The position numbers and the translations under genes are program-made. A stretch of 43,624 nucleotides of DNA from a virus. Positions 33,063 to 40,379 of this stretch are shown in pieces (the stretch's first letter is position 1; each line of letters begins with the position of its first letter). The notes beneath the pieces are model-generated. The model saw only the letters and a program-made list of their open reading frames with translations. It was not told the DNA's origin and did no database searches. The DNA lies in the IMG/VR virus record IMGVR_UViG_3300046411_000816, positions 1-43,624 of that record; one strand, written 5' to 3'.

Positions 33063-34260
33063 TATAATCTGCAATTTTTGCGGAAAAGGTAGAAACCAAG
33101 TAAAAAAATTATTAGCAGGTGAAAATGCTATGCACATTTGTTCTGATTGTGTAGAGTTATGTCACGGCATATTACAGAACAATGAAATTAAAATAGAAAA
33201 TACAATAGAAAAGAAATTTAATCTTCCTACACCTAGAGAAATACACAAGCATTTAGATGATTATGTTATAAGTCAAGATAAAGCAAAGAAAACTTTAAGT
33301 GTAGCAGTTTATAATCATTATAGAAGAATTACATCAGATACAAAAACAAAATTACAAAAAGGAAATGTGTTTATTGCAGGTCCTACAGGAACTGGTAAAA
33401 CATTAATGGCACAAACACTAGCCAATCATTTAGATGTTCCATTTGTTGTAACAGATGCTACAGTTATTACCGAAAGCGGTTATGCAGGAGAAGATGCAGA
33501 AGTATTAATACATAAATTATTTCAAGCGGCAGATTACAACGTAGAAAGAGCAGAACGTGGTATAATTTATGTTGACGAAATAGATAAAAAAGCAAAACGT
33601 AATGACTTTGTAAGTTTAAGTAGAGATGTAAGTGGTGAAGGAGTTCAGCAAAGTTTATTAAAGCTAATAGAAGGTAGTAAAGTAACAGTACCTAATAAGC
33701 CTCAAAGTAATCCAGAAAAAGTAATTGTTGATACAACCAATATATTGTTTATTGTTGGTGGTGCATTTGTTGGTTTAGAAGAAGTAGTTGCTAATAGACT
33801 TGGTAAATCAAAAATAGGCTTTAATGGTGAAGAAGGTCATAAGATAGAAAATTGGACAGAGTACTTACAAACCAAAGACTTGGTAAAGTATGGATTAATA
33901 CCAGAATTTATTGGTAGGTTTGCAAGTACCAACGTATTATCCCATCTAAGCAAAGAAGACTTGGTAAAGATATTAACAGAACCAAAAGATGCTATTGTAG
34001 AGCAAATTAAAGAATTATTTTTACTTGACAAAATACAAATAGAGTTTAAAATGGAAGCATTGGAAGAGGTAGCAGACATAGCAATAAAAGAAGAAATAGG
34101 GGCCAGAGGGTTGCGTAAGATACTTGATGGTGCATTACTTGAATTACAATATAGGTTACCAGAAATGTCCAGTGAAGGTATAAACAAAATTATTATTACA
34201 AAAGATGTTATTTCTAAAAACGCAGAACCCCATTACATTAAGAGCACCAATGCAAAATAG
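33049..34260 (+). CDS. clpX: ClpX, AAA+ unfoldase
   Basis: A 403-residue ClpX with N-terminal zinc-binding domain (ICNFCGKG, then ICSDCVELC), Walker A GPTGTGKT (111-118), Walker B IIYVDEIDK, pore-2 RDVSGEGVQQ, arginine finger EFIGRF and sensor-2 GARGLR. The ClpP-docking tripeptide IGF is present (256-258). Two differences from bacterial ClpX: pore-1 reads GYAG instead of GYVG (144-147), and the RKH loop is shortened and lacks Arg-Lys-His (PNKPQSNPE near 215-223). These loops recognise ssrA-type tags, so substrate choice is probably altered. ATG 33049 within the previous gene. Confidence 0.96.
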   Translation: MRPNDIICNFCGKGRNQVKKLLAGENAMHICSDCVELCHGILQNNEIKIENTIEKKFNLPTPREIHKHLDDYVISQDKAKKTLSVAVYNHYRRITSDTKTKLQKGNVFIAGPTGTGKTLMAQTLANHLDVPFVVTDATVITESGYAGEDAEVLIHKLFQAADYNVERAERGIIYVDEIDKKAKRNDFVSLSRDVSGEGVQQSLLKLIEGSKVTVPNKPQSNPEKVIVDTTNILFIVGGAFVGLEEVVANRLGKSKIGFNGEEGHKIENWTEYLQTKDLVKYGLIPEFIGRFASTNVLSHLSKEDLVKILTEPKDAIVEQIKELFLLDKIQIEFKMEALEEVADIAIKEEIGARGLRKILDGALLELQYRLPEMSSEGINKIIITKDVISKNAEPHYIKSTNAK

Positions 34261-34771
34261 GAATTTTAGAAGAAGAGATACAAAACCTTTGTATACTGCA
34301 AATGAACGTATTAAATTTGCAGAAATACGAGTTTCCTTTCCAGATGGCGATAGTCAGGTCATGTCTACAAAGGAAGCCTTAGCAAAAGCAAAAGAAATGG
34401 AGTTAGATTTAGTACTAATAGCTGAAAAAGCTCAGCCACCAGTATGCAGAATTATCGCACTCAATAAACATTTGTATGAGCTAAAGCAAAAACAAAAGCT
34501 GGCTAAAAAGAAACAACGCGAAAGCATTGTAGAAATTAAGGAAATACGAATGGGTGTAAACATTGATATCCATGATTTGGAAACAAAAGCTAATATGGCT
34601 CGTAAATTCTTAGATAAAAATAACAAACTAACAGTTATGGTGACAATGAAAGGCAGAGAACGTGGCAGACCTGAGTCCGCTAAAGAAGTGCTAAATAAGT
34701 TTGCAGAAAAACTTAATATCAAATTTGAACATATTAGTGTTCAAAGTCACAGAGTAACTGGAAAAACATAG
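34250..34771 (+). CDS. infC: Translation initiation factor IF-3
   Basis: A 173-residue IF-3, starting at ATG 34250 inside the end of clpX (11-base overlap). N-domain: ANERIKFAEIRV, MSTKEALAKAKEMELDLVLI and QPPVCRII; basic linker LKQKQKLAKKKQRES; C-domain: VEIKEIRMGVNIDIHDLETK, ARKFLDKNNKLTV and MKGRERGRPE. The C-terminal tail (FEHISVQSHRVTGKT) differs from the usual MIMVLAPKK ending. IF-3 binds the 30S subunit, checks initiator tRNA and blocks premature 50S joining. A phage copy next to bS21 suggests steering of host ribosomes to phage messages. Confidence 0.93.
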   Translation: MQNRNFRRRDTKPLYTANERIKFAEIRVSFPDGDSQVMSTKEALAKAKEMELDLVLIAEKAQPPVCRIIALNKHLYELKQKQKLAKKKQRESIVEIKEIRMGVNIDIHDLETKANMARKFLDKNNKLTVMVTMKGRERGRPESAKEVLNKFAEKLNIKFEHISVQSHRVTGKT

Positions 34772-34778
34772 AAAACAT

Positions 34779-35060
34779 ATGGCATATAATAAAAACTATA
34801 CAAAAAATTGGCAGTCAAATGATAGACGGCCTACTAGACGTGACGATCAACCCAAAGTAAAAGGTTTAACTGTTGAAGTTAGAAACGGAAACCTTGAACA
34901 AGCTATGAGAAGACTTAAAAAGATGATAGCAAAAGAAGGTATAATGCAAGAAGTTCGTGACCGTAGACACTTTGTAAGTAACACGGAAAAAAGAATCAAA
35001 GCAGAAGCGGCTGGTAAAGCTAGACATCGTAGACGAATTGCTATGGACAAACCAAAATAG
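34779..35060 (+). CDS. rpsU: Ribosomal protein bS21
   Basis: A 93-residue bS21 with core LTVEVRNGNLEQAMRRLKKM and a basic C-terminal helix (EKRIKAEAAGKARHRRRIAM). It has an extra N-terminal extension of about 27 residues rich in Asn, Arg and Asp. bS21 sits near the anti-Shine-Dalgarno end of 16S rRNA and exchanges easily, so a phage version can be swapped into ribosomes. bS21 genes are known from several pelagiphages and other phages. Seven bases after IF-3. Confidence 0.95.
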   Translation: MAYNKNYTKNWQSNDRRPTRRDDQPKVKGLTVEVRNGNLEQAMRRLKKMIAKEGIMQEVRDRRHFVSNTEKRIKAEAAGKARHRRRIAMDKPK

Positions 35061-35063
35061 ATC

Positions 35064-35071
35064 TATAAATA
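35064..35071 (+). promoter_or_regulatory. T4-like late promoter box TATAAATA in a small palindrome
   Basis: TATAAATA just after the bS21 stop and 22 bases before clpS. It lies within the inverted repeat CTATAAA/TTTATAG (35063-35080). Confidence 0.45.
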
Positions 35072-35092
35072 TCTTTATAGGAAGGCATAATT

Positions 35093-35395
35093 ATGACAAG
35101 AACTCAGACAAGTGATGTAGCAGAGATTACAAAGTTAAAATCTCCACCTAAGTATTGTGTAATACTACTCAATGACGATTCTACACCTATGGAATTTGTT
35201 ATTAATATATGCCAAACTATTTTTAATAAAACAAAAACAAAAGCAGAAGCTATTACGTTAGAAGTACATAAAAAAGGTAAAGGTGTAGCAGGCACCTATA
35301 GCTACGAAGTAGCAGAACAAAAATGCGTAGAAACTGTAACAGAAGCCAGAAGAAATGGTTTTCCTTTAGATGTTACATTAGAAAAAACAGAGTAA
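35093..35395 (+). CDS. clpS: ClpS, N-degron adaptor
   Basis: A 100-residue ClpS. The binding pocket is intact: YCVILLNDDSTPMEFV (Asn-Asp-Asp and Met) and LEVHKKG (His). C-terminal AEQKCVETVTEARRNGFPL is conserved. ClpS normally delivers N-end-rule substrates to ClpA, but only ClpX is encoded here. It must therefore work with host ClpA, redirect ClpA towards chosen proteins, or pair with phage ClpX. Good ribosome site AGGAAGG. Possibly under the late box at 35064. Confidence 0.94.
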   Translation: MTRTQTSDVAEITKLKSPPKYCVILLNDDSTPMEFVINICQTIFNKTKTKAEAITLEVHKKGKGVAGTYSYEVAEQKCVETVTEARRNGFPLDVTLEKTE

Positions 35396-35406
35396 GTTAA
35401 ACAAAT

Positions 35407-35976
35407 ATGAAAATAGCAATCACGCAACGTGTGATTGACTTTCGAAACGGTCCATATGACAGCATAGATCACGGATTTTATGATATGTTCAATGGACATA
35501 CTTTACGGCCTATTCCAAATCACTTAGATCATTATCAAACAGATTTAATAGTCAGTAGCGATATTATAGTGTTCACAGGTGGCAATAGCATGATACCCGG
35601 AAATTGGCAGTACAATGAAAATAGATTAAGAGTCGAAAAGCACACGTTAGATTTAGCAAGACTGTACAACAAACCTATTTTAGGAATAAGTAGAGGTTGC
35701 CAATTCTTAACTACTAGCCTAGGAGGCAGTATTAAAGAAAATGGTAGACATACTCACGATCATATCGTATATTATAATGATAGTGAAGTTAAAGTTTGTA
35801 GTAGGCACGAAGAAGTATTAGATAAGATACCTGCAGGTGCCACTTGTTTAGCTACAGATGAAGATGGTAATTGCGAAAGTTGGAAGTTAGATAACATTAT
35901 AACAGTATTATGGCACCCAGAAAGAATGAATACACATTGGTTACCATATGAAGCATACGGAATATTAGGAATATAA
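35407..35976 (+). CDS. Class I glutamine amidotransferase-like (C26) with Ser in nucleophile elbow
   Basis: A 189-residue class I GATase/C26-fold protein. The elbow reads GISRGCQFL (93-101): the canonical third-position Cys of GxCxG is Ser95, and a Cys lies three residues later (98). The His-x-Glu end is present as VLWHPERM. It may use Ser, use the displaced Cys, or be a non-hydrolytic relative. Similar proteins accompany nucleotidyltransferases in surface-sugar clusters, and a cytidylyltransferase lies two genes downstream. Directly followed by the next gene with no gap. Confidence 0.75.
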   Translation: MKIAITQRVIDFRNGPYDSIDHGFYDMFNGHTLRPIPNHLDHYQTDLIVSSDIIVFTGGNSMIPGNWQYNENRLRVEKHTLDLARLYNKPILGISRGCQFLTTSLGGSIKENGRHTHDHIVYYNDSEVKVCSRHEEVLDKIPAGATCLATDEDGNCESWKLDNIITVLWHPERMNTHWLPYEAYGILGI

Positions 35977-36252
35977 ATGACAAAAATATTAAATTTTTTT
36001 AAAGAAAGCTATGCTAAAGATAGGCTAGCCTTTTATGCAGAAATAGTAGAGACAACAGTTCTCATTATGGCAAGTGCAATATTAAGTTTTACAATACTTG
36101 ACCCTGCTACAGAAATTTTTATTCCATTATATTTGGTAGGTAGTATACTTGCAGTATTCAGTACATACAGACGTGGTAGTAGTGCAGTTGTACTATGTAC
36201 GTGGTTTACTCTAATGAACGGCTGGGCTTTTATACAGTTGTTTATATTATAA
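35977..36252 (+). CDS. Small membrane protein, three helices
   Basis: A 91-residue protein with an amphipathic N-terminus (FFKESYAKDRLAFYAEIVET) and hydrophobic segments at about 24-40, 46-62 and 68-90. It begins on the base after the amidotransferase stop. Known only as a recurrent hypothetical of marine phages by impression; function unknown. Confidence 0.6.
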   Translation: MTKILNFFKESYAKDRLAFYAEIVETTVLIMASAILSFTILDPATEIFIPLYLVGSILAVFSTYRRGSSAVVLCTWFTLMNGWAFIQLFIL

Positions 36253-36263
36253 GGATTATTTAA

Positions 36264-36692
36264 ATGAAAATAGGATTTACTTGTTCAACATTTGATTTAC
36301 TACACGCCGGGCATATTGCTATGTTGCGAGAAGCTAAGGCACAATGTGATTATTTAATAGTAGGACTACAAACAGATCCTACAATAAGTAGACCAACAAA
36401 GAATTCACCTATACAAACAGTAGTAGAAAGATATACACAATTAAAAGCAGTAGGGTATGTAGATGAAATAATTCCATATACTACTGAACAAGATTTAGAA
36501 GATATACTTTCTATGTATAATATTAATGTACGAGTATTAGGTGAAGAATATAAAGAAAAAGATTTTACAGGAAAAGATATCTGTAAACAGAGAGATATTT
36601 CTCTATACTTTAATAAACGAGACCATAGATTCAGTTCAACAGAATTGAGGCAACGGGTTAACACAAAGGAAATGAAAAATGAGAGTGCGTGA
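36264..36692 (+). CDS. Cytidylyltransferase-like nucleotidyltransferase
   Basis: A 142-residue HIGH-superfamily nucleotidyltransferase: TFDLLHAGHIAML (HxGH) and FSSTELRQR (counterpart of the RTEGISTT signature). Size and VGLQTDPT match glycerol-3-phosphate or ethanolamine-phosphate cytidylyltransferases, which activate an alcohol phosphate with CTP for cell-surface polymers. The substrate cannot be set from sequence. Overlaps guaC by 14 bases. Confidence 0.85.
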   Translation: MKIGFTCSTFDLLHAGHIAMLREAKAQCDYLIVGLQTDPTISRPTKNSPIQTVVERYTQLKAVGYVDEIIPYTTEQDLEDILSMYNINVRVLGEEYKEKDFTGKDICKQRDISLYFNKRDHRFSSTELRQRVNTKEMKNESA

Positions 36693-37800
36693 AGAAGTTA
36701 AACTAAATTTTGAAGATGTATTAATGGAACCAAAACGTTCTACACTATCAAGTAGACGTGATGTACAAATGACTAGAAAGTTTACATTCCGAAACTCTGG
36801 TAAAGTGATTGACTTCTGCCCTATATTTGCTAGTAATATGGATGGTGTAGGTACGTTTGAAGTTGCTAAAGTATTACAAGAACACAAAATGATGACTGTA
36901 ATTACAAAAAGTACAACACTAGATGAATGGAAAGCGGCCGCAGGTACAGGTTTACGTTTACAGAGTGTAAGTGTATGTACAGGAACAAATCGTATGTACG
37001 ATCCAGACGCAGAAGATTATTCCAATATGCAGGCAGTATTAAAATCATTTCCTGATGTAAAAATGATTACTGTTGATGTTGCCAATGCTTATCACGAGAA
37101 TTTTGTAGACTTTATTAAAATGGTAAGAGAAGAATATCCAGATAAAGTTATTGTAGCAGGCAACGTAGTAACTCCAGAAATGGTAGAAGAACTAATTATA
37201 AATGGTGCTGACGTAGTTAAAATTGGTATTGGGCCTGGATCAGTATGTACTACAAGAACAATGACAGGTATTGGAGTACCACAGTTTTCAGCTATATTAG
37301 AATGTGCAGATGCGGCAAATGGCGTTGATGGACATATTATGGCAGATGGTGGTTGTGTACATCCAGGAGATATTGCTAAAGCACTTGGCGGTGGAGCTCA
37401 TATGGTAATGATTGGTGGAATGTTAGCTGGTCATAAAGAAGGTGGTGGTAATATTATTACTAAACATACTGCTACTGGTGGAGCTCATAAGCTAGATAAT
37501 GGAACATATGTTCCACACTTTGAAGAACAACAGTTTGTTGAGTTTTATGGTATGAGCTCAGATCGTGCTAGAGAGAAACATGGCAAACGAAAAGATGGCT
37601 ATAGAGGGAATGAAGGTAGACATATTGTTATGCCTTATAGAGGACCTATTAACGATACAGTAGAAAACATACTAGGTGGAGTTAGATCTGCGGCTACTTA
37701 CATTGGAGCAAGGCGTTTAAAAGATATGCCAAAATGTGCAACATTTGTAAGAACGCATAATGTCATCAACAGAACTTACGAACAATTCACTGTAAAATAA
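36679..37800 (+). CDS. guaC: GMP reductase
   Basis: A 373-residue TIM-barrel enzyme of the IMPDH/GMPR family with no CBS insert. The diagnostic loop GPGSVCTTRTMTGIGVPQ with catalytic Cys, and FYGMSSDRAREKHG with YRGNEG, match GuaC better than GuaB. It converts GMP to IMP using NADPH, turning host guanine nucleotides (from degraded RNA or DNA) into IMP and then adenine nucleotides, which suits an AT-rich phage genome. Downstream of AAAGGAA. Overlaps the preceding gene by 14 bases. Confidence 0.88.
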   Translation: MRVREEVKLNFEDVLMEPKRSTLSSRRDVQMTRKFTFRNSGKVIDFCPIFASNMDGVGTFEVAKVLQEHKMMTVITKSTTLDEWKAAAGTGLRLQSVSVCTGTNRMYDPDAEDYSNMQAVLKSFPDVKMITVDVANAYHENFVDFIKMVREEYPDKVIVAGNVVTPEMVEELIINGADVVKIGIGPGSVCTTRTMTGIGVPQFSAILECADAANGVDGHIMADGGCVHPGDIAKALGGGAHMVMIGGMLAGHKEGGGNIITKHTATGGAHKLDNGTYVPHFEEQQFVEFYGMSSDRAREKHGKRKDGYRGNEGRHIVMPYRGPINDTVENILGGVRSAATYIGARRLKDMPKCATFVRTHNVINRTYEQFTVK

Positions 37801-38040
37801 TTGTTGCTCAAATAGCATAACAGCCTTGCACACAGGCATTGCTAAATAGACTGCATTTTTTGCATGGCGATGATAAATAAAAGTGAATACAAAAAAGCGA
37901 CCTCAGCTTTTAAAAAATGAGAAGGCACTAGGGAAAGACCAGGGCGTGCCGACGCCTCAAAACCGACTGACACCGGAAAAGACTGGAACAAATGGATGCT
38001 TTCCCGAGAACGTATCCCAAACATATAATGGAGTAATAAG
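37801..38040 (+). other. 240-base non-coding gap with hairpins; possible leader RNA
   Basis: No convincing gene on either strand. It holds a GCCT/AGGC hairpin near 37823-37837, a late-promoter box GATAAATA at 37872-37879 and a compact hairpin GGCGT-GCCG-ACGCC at 37943-37956 nested near GGCAC/GTGCC. A transcript from the late box would have a roughly 160-nt structured leader before the next gene. It is more GC-rich than its surroundings. Confidence 0.35.
37872..37879 (+). promoter_or_regulatory. T4-like late promoter box GATAAATA
   Basis: GATAAATA in the non-coding gap after guaC; fits NATAAATA and would drive the small-gene cluster at 38-38.6 kb. Confidence 0.35.
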
Positions 38041-38274
38041 ATGACTCGAACTTTGAGTGCTCTTGTAACGGCTATTTCTGATGTTTTTGTTACCAAACAC
38101 AAGTCATCAGATGCAGACTTACTACTATGGGCAAAAACAGAATATGGTAATGACTGGCGTTATGCCTTTCAATGGATGAAAGATAACCCAGGTGCGGTAC
38201 CATTTAAAACACCAGCCGTAATAAAAACAGCGATTAAAAAGGATATAACAAATGATGAATACTTTGGCGTCTAA
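38041..38274 (+). CDS. Small protein, unknown function
   Basis: A 77-residue protein (MTRTLSALVTAISDVFV, then WAKTEYGNDWRYAFQWMKDN). Soluble, helical, Trp-rich middle. ATGGAGTAATAAG before the ATG gives a weak GGAG. Overlaps the next gene by 23 bases. Confidence 0.6.
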   Translation: MTRTLSALVTAISDVFVTKHKSSDADLLLWAKTEYGNDWRYAFQWMKDNPGAVPFKTPAVIKTAIKKDITNDEYFGV

Positions 38275-38440
38275 TTATTGTGCTATGTGCGATGCAGTAG
38301 CAGAATGGACAAAAAACTTTTTTGCAAGGTTAATTGAAACCTTCGAAACAATTGGCAGAGCAAGAGCGGCGGCTGAATTATCAAGACAAGGTTACTATAA
38401 AGAAGCAAAGGCGTTACTATCAGATGATACAAGCAATTAA
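38252..38440 (+). CDS. Small protein resembling alphaproteobacterial DUF1127-like peptides
   Basis: A 62-residue protein behind AAGGATAT. The C-terminal helix RARAAAELSRQGYYKEAKAL resembles the Arg-rich ends of small DUF1127-like proteins common in alphaproteobacteria, some of which bind RNA. That resemblance is by eye and could be chance. Overlaps the next gene by 17 bases. Confidence 0.5.
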   Translation: MMNTLASNYCAMCDAVAEWTKNFFARLIETFETIGRARAAAELSRQGYYKEAKALLSDDTSN

Positions 38441-38558
38441 GAAATTTTTTAGAAATATCACTATGTCTGAAAGTGAACGTTATCTAGCAAATTCAGTAGA
38501 TTTAGTTGACCTCGAAAGAAGACAACGAAAGCTACAAACTAGAGGATTTAGAGTATAA
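38424..38558 (+). CDS. Small DUF3563-like protein, 44 residues
   Basis: ATG 38424. The segment SESERYLANSVDLVDLERRQ followed by RKL matches the short DUF3563-type pattern (YLAxAxDxADLERR) seen in proteobacterial small proteins. Stop overlaps the next mini-ORF (TAATG). Function unknown. Confidence 0.5.
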   Translation: MIQAIKKFFRNITMSESERYLANSVDLVDLERRQRKLQTRGFRV

Positions 38559-38602
38559 TGTGGCCATACACAGAAGAAGAAAACGACTTTTTAAGTAAAT
38601 AA
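38558..38602 (+). CDS. Mini-ORF, 14 residues
   Basis: ATG overlapping the preceding stop (TAATG) encodes MWPYTEEENDFLSK. The overlap and non-random composition hint at translation by reinitiation. Too short to be sure. Confidence 0.25.
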   Translation: MWPYTEEENDFLSK

Positions 38603-38634
38603 TACCCTTGCTCATAAACTATAGTGTTAACTAG

Positions 38635-38642
38635 CATAAATA
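38635..38642 (+). promoter_or_regulatory. T4-like late promoter box CATAAATA
   Basis: CATAAATA six bases before ATG 38648. If used, the transcript would start at or next to the start codon. Confidence 0.3.
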
Positions 38643-38647
38643 GTTAT

Positions 38648-39619
38648 ATGAGCAAGGTACACCTATTATCACAAGTCATCACTAATCTGCAACAACAAAC
38701 TAGTCAACAAGACAAGTATGACTTATTGTGTCAATACGAAAAAGAAGCTATCTTAAAAAGAGTGATAAGCATAGCATACAATCCTTGGATTAATCTTGAA
38801 ATGCAAAACTTTGAACCTAAAAGAATGGGTAAAAAGTTTGGTATGAGTATACCTAAATTCTTACATATCATTGATGATATTGTTGACGATAAATTTACAC
38901 AAAAAGAAAAAGAATTTTCTTGTCAAATGGCAATGATGCATATAAACATTACAGAAGCACCACTTTTTATAAAGCTAATTAGACAAGATTTAGATTTAGG
39001 ATTAACAAGCGAAACTATTAACAAAGTTTGGCCTGGACTTATAATGAGTTATCCTATAAGTTACCCAGGTGCAGGAGATTATAAAACGTTTAATCAGTTT
39101 CCAGCGGCAGTACAGCCCATTAGTAGAGGACTAAGAGTAAACATAATAATTCACAAAAACAAAGTTTCATATAAGGACAAATCAGGCCAGGACATAGAAG
39201 GTTGGAATATATATGACAAACAGTTTATTAATCTTGCACAAGGTAACAATACAGTATTTGACGGTCACGCAGTAGTAACAAAAGACGTAGAAATAATTGA
39301 AACAGATAATCAAAAAGTATTAGAAGCAGATCCTAAAGATATTAGATTTATGTTGTGGGATGTAATTAGATATGATGGATTTATAAAAGGTGAAGATACT
39401 AGAGTTGGTTATAACTGGCGTCATAATGGAATAGAACATATGCAGATATTAGCAATAGATAAAAATAAAAATCCTTGTTATGATTTGTTACGTGCTGATT
39501 TAGTTGGCAGTCAAGAACAGTTAGAAATGTCAGTTAAGAAAATAAAATCTTGTGTTGTTAAAGCATTAGACGGTACTTGGAAACAAGGTATAGATAATTC
39601 GCAAATTATTATTAATTAA
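38648..39619 (+). CDS. Degenerate DNA-ligase-like protein (probable pseudoenzyme)
   Basis: A 323-residue protein. Residues 1-140 follow the N-terminal domain of T4-type ligases (ILKRVISIAYNPW, RQDLDLGLTSETINKVWPGL). The nucleotidyltransferase core is recognisable but broken: motif I KxDGxR appears as ISRGLR (158-163), losing the AMP-accepting Lys, and motif III DGE appears as FDGHAVV (204-210). Later FMLWDVIRYDGF and GEDTRVGYNWR keep the fold pattern. It may bind nicked DNA or partners without sealing. ATG 38648 chosen. Ends overlapping the convergent lipase gene by eight bases. Confidence 0.65.
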   Translation: MSKVHLLSQVITNLQQQTSQQDKYDLLCQYEKEAILKRVISIAYNPWINLEMQNFEPKRMGKKFGMSIPKFLHIIDDIVDDKFTQKEKEFSCQMAMMHINITEAPLFIKLIRQDLDLGLTSETINKVWPGLIMSYPISYPGAGDYKTFNQFPAAVQPISRGLRVNIIIHKNKVSYKDKSGQDIEGWNIYDKQFINLAQGNNTVFDGHAVVTKDVEIIETDNQKVLEADPKDIRFMLWDVIRYDGFIKGEDTRVGYNWRHNGIEHMQILAIDKNKNPCYDLLRADLVGSQEQLEMSVKKIKSCVVKALDGTWKQGIDNSQIIIN

Positions 39620-40379
39620 TTCTGCCAACAATTCTTTTAATATATTTTGATCCTAGATGATCATACAGTCCATCAAATAATTGAAATTTACTCCAGGCTT
39701 TCATTTTGCCTTTTCCTTTATCAAGGAATCTTTGAAACCAAGTCATATTAGTTTTAATCTTCATATCATATGTCATGTAGTATAATTTACCTACGTGTGA
39801 GTAGTATCCAAATGGTGGTACTTGACAAACTATATCATTATTATTAACAAAACGATATGCTTCTATGTTTTCAAATTGTTTACCCCATTCTCTATCTCCT
39901 ACACGTGGACTTCCGTAAGTGTAAAGAACTACATTTTTATATCCTAGTTCAACTAATCTACTTATTACAATAGTAGCCATTGCGGCTCCTAAACTATGCC
40001 CGGTAATAACAAACTTATCTTTTTTCTTTTTAGTCTTTAACCATTTTGTAATAGTAGGCCAAAGTTTATCAACTTCACCTTTAAACCCAGAATGAACATT
40101 TCCCTCTGTTTCACTATCTGCTGGCCATGCTTTAATATCTGCTAAGATGTCCTTAAATGATGTAGGTTCAGTTCCTCTAAATGCTAACACATTATAATAT
40201 GGTGTAGATATTCCATAACCTTGTGCATTGTCTACTTCAAAGTATTTTATTTTTTTAAATTTTAGATTTTGTTCTTTTAGATAGTTTTCTAAAACAGCAT
40301 GGTCCTCGTAGGCATATTCACATATGTTGGCACATATTTCTGAAAACATCCAATCTATATTATTTTTCTGGGTGCTCAA
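39612..40379 (-). CDS. Class 3 lipase-like alpha/beta hydrolase
   Basis: A 255-residue hydrolase of the lipase_3 type. Ser129 in GHSLG, Asp182 in NNNDIVCQVPP and His195 in YYSHVG form a plausible triad; TPYYNVLAFRGTEP is the usual oxyanion strand. No signal peptide, so it acts inside the cell, perhaps on inner-membrane lipids at lysis. Transcribed from the opposite strand and overlapping its upstream neighbour by 20 bases. Confidence 0.88.
   Translation of the reverse strand: MSTQKNNIDWMFSEICANICEYAYEDHAVLENYLKEQNLKFKKIKYFEVDNAQGYGISTPYYNVLAFRGTEPTSFKDILADIKAWPADSETEGNVHSGFKGEVDKLWPTITKWLKTKKKKDKFVITGHSLGAAMATIVISRLVELGYKNVVLYTYGSPRVGDREWGKQFENIEAYRFVNNNDIVCQVPPFGYYSHVGKLYYMTYDMKIKTNMTWFQRFLDKGKGKMKAWSKFQLFDGLYDHLGSKYIKRIVGRIN

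Noticed and set aside
37842-38102. 86-codon minus-strand frame across the non-coding gap.
   Set aside because: No ribosome site, overlaps the start of the plus-strand gene at 38041, and no family resemblance.
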